Source of the DNA: Sinorhizobium sp.
GTDB taxonomy: Bacteria; Pseudomonadota; Alphaproteobacteria; Rhizobiales; Rhizobiaceae
Reading direction: 5' to 3'
DNA: 7,288 nucleotides
Assembly (NCBI GenBank): GCA_031178305.1
Contig: JAPSJG010000188.1
Span: forward strand, 1 to 7,288
The position numbers and the translations under genes are program-made. Under the pieces are notes generated by a model. That model searched no databases, had not been told where the DNA came from, and worked only from the letters and a program-made list of their open reading frames with translations. Positions 6,864-7,288 of the stretch are shown here, piece by piece. The first letter of the stretch is position 1. The number at the start of each line of letters is the position of its first letter.

Positions 6864-6881
6864 TGTGCGGAAATCCGCACA
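6864..6881. promoter_or_regulatory. Upstream activator palindrome, probable high-affinity DctD binding site
   Basis: A perfect 8-base inverted repeat, TGTGCGGA-AA-TCCGCACA. Its centre is about 85 bases upstream of the dctA -24 element, the distance range where the enhancer-binding activator DctD is known to bind in S. meliloti. It also lies 41 bases before the dctB ATG at 6923 (26 before the alternative ATG at 6908), so a bound activator could affect dctB transcription as well. The palindrome is seen directly; the DctD assignment comes from its position in a well-studied regulatory region. Confidence 0.8.
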
Positions 6882-6922
6882 AGTTATCTGGTGCAATGCG
6901 CGAAAACATGCACAATGCTGCC

Positions 6923-7288
6923 ATGTTCAAAGGAGCTCCGGCCGCCGACGACCTCAGCGCATTTCGCCGCTACGCGCGGCGGGTGTGGCTCGTATTCGCC
7001 GCCGTGGTCCTTGCCCTTATGGCGGCCGGTTTCCTGCTCGCAGGTCAATATGGGCGGACGAAAGCGCTCGAAACCCTCGCCGCACAAGGCCGCATCGATG
7101 CGAGCCTCAAGGCTTCGCTGCTGAGAGCGGTTGTCGAAAGACAGCGGGCGCTTCCGCTTGTGCTCGCCGATGACACGGCCATTCGCGAGGCGCTCGCAGC
7201 GCCGGACGAGGCCCCCTTCGCCCGCATCAACCGGAAGCTCGAAAGCCTGGCGGCGAGCGCCGAGGCGGCGGTCGTCTATTTGATCCGC
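6923..7288 (+). CDS. dctB: C4-dicarboxylate sensor histidine kinase DctB, N-terminal part
   Basis: The first 122 residues of DctB, the inner-membrane kinase that senses periplasmic dicarboxylates and phosphorylates DctD to activate dctA. Visible are a short basic cytoplasmic start, one hydrophobic membrane helix (VWLVFAAVVLALMAAGFLLA, residues 21-40), and the beginning of the periplasmic sensor domain, including QGRIDASLKASLLRAVVERQ (55-74) and RALPLVLADD (75-84), typical of rhizobial DctB. The PAS-like ligand pocket, second membrane helix and kinase core lie beyond the right edge (full proteins are about 620 residues). The start is uncertain: ATG 6923 and the in-frame ATG 6908 are both possible, and neither has a clear ribosome binding site. 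The gene is divergent from dctA and shares the DctD palindrome region; dctD is expected downstream. Confidence 0.93.
   Translation, partial: MFKGAPAADDLSAFRRYARRVWLVFAAVVLALMAAGFLLAGQYGRTKALETLAAQGRIDASLKASLLRAVVERQRALPLVLADDTAIREALAAPDEAPFARINRKLESLAASAEAAVVYLIR

Noticed and set aside
6891..6913. Inverted repeat GTGCA/TGCAC near the dctB start, as a further regulator site
   Set aside because: Five-base arms with a 13-base gap are expected by chance in this composition and do not match the 18-base palindrome.

Overview
The window is high-GC alphaproteobacterial DNA, almost certainly from a rhizobium of the Sinorhizobium/Ensifer group. The strongest evidence is a complete 441-residue C4-dicarboxylate transporter, DctA, that reads nearly identically to the Sinorhizobium meliloti protein as I remember it. 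It is divergent from the start of dctB, with a sigma-54 promoter and a DctD-type palindrome between them, which is the classic rhizobial dct arrangement. I cannot fix the species or replicon from the sequence alone.

Layout, left to right. (1) 1-449, minus strand: the N-terminal third of an acetate kinase, running off the left edge. (2) 551-700, minus strand: a 49-residue, lysine-rich hypothetical protein with a good ribosome binding site. (3) 871-4251, plus strand: a 1126-residue protein that fuses a purine/cytosine-permease-like (NCS1) membrane domain, an eight-cysteine module, two more membrane segments, a full histidine kinase core, a receiver domain and an uncharacterised tail. (4) 4244-5179, plus strand: a receiver/LuxR-type DNA-binding response regulator that overlaps gene 3 by 8 bases and is surely its partner. 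(5) 5352-6677, minus strand: dctA, convergent with gene 4 and followed by an intrinsic terminator. (6) 6678-6922: the dctA-dctB regulatory region. (7) 6923 to the right edge, plus strand: the N-terminus of the DctB sensor kinase.

How they fit together. DctB, with DctD (expected just beyond the right edge), senses C4-dicarboxylates and drives dctA through sigma-54. The kinase/regulator pair at 871-5179 is a separate, complete two-component system. Its sensor is built on a transporter scaffold, analogous in layout to the CbrA and CrbS/MxtR kinases, which use an SSS/SLC5 symporter scaffold instead. Its regulator has the CrbR/ErdR-like HTH style. With acetate kinase and dicarboxylate uptake on either side, a role in carbon or nitrogen-source control is plausible, but that is inference from context.

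The most interesting part of the window is this NCS1-permease/cysteine-module/histidine-kinase fusion. I found no tRNA, rRNA, insertion sequence, CRISPR array or phage gene.
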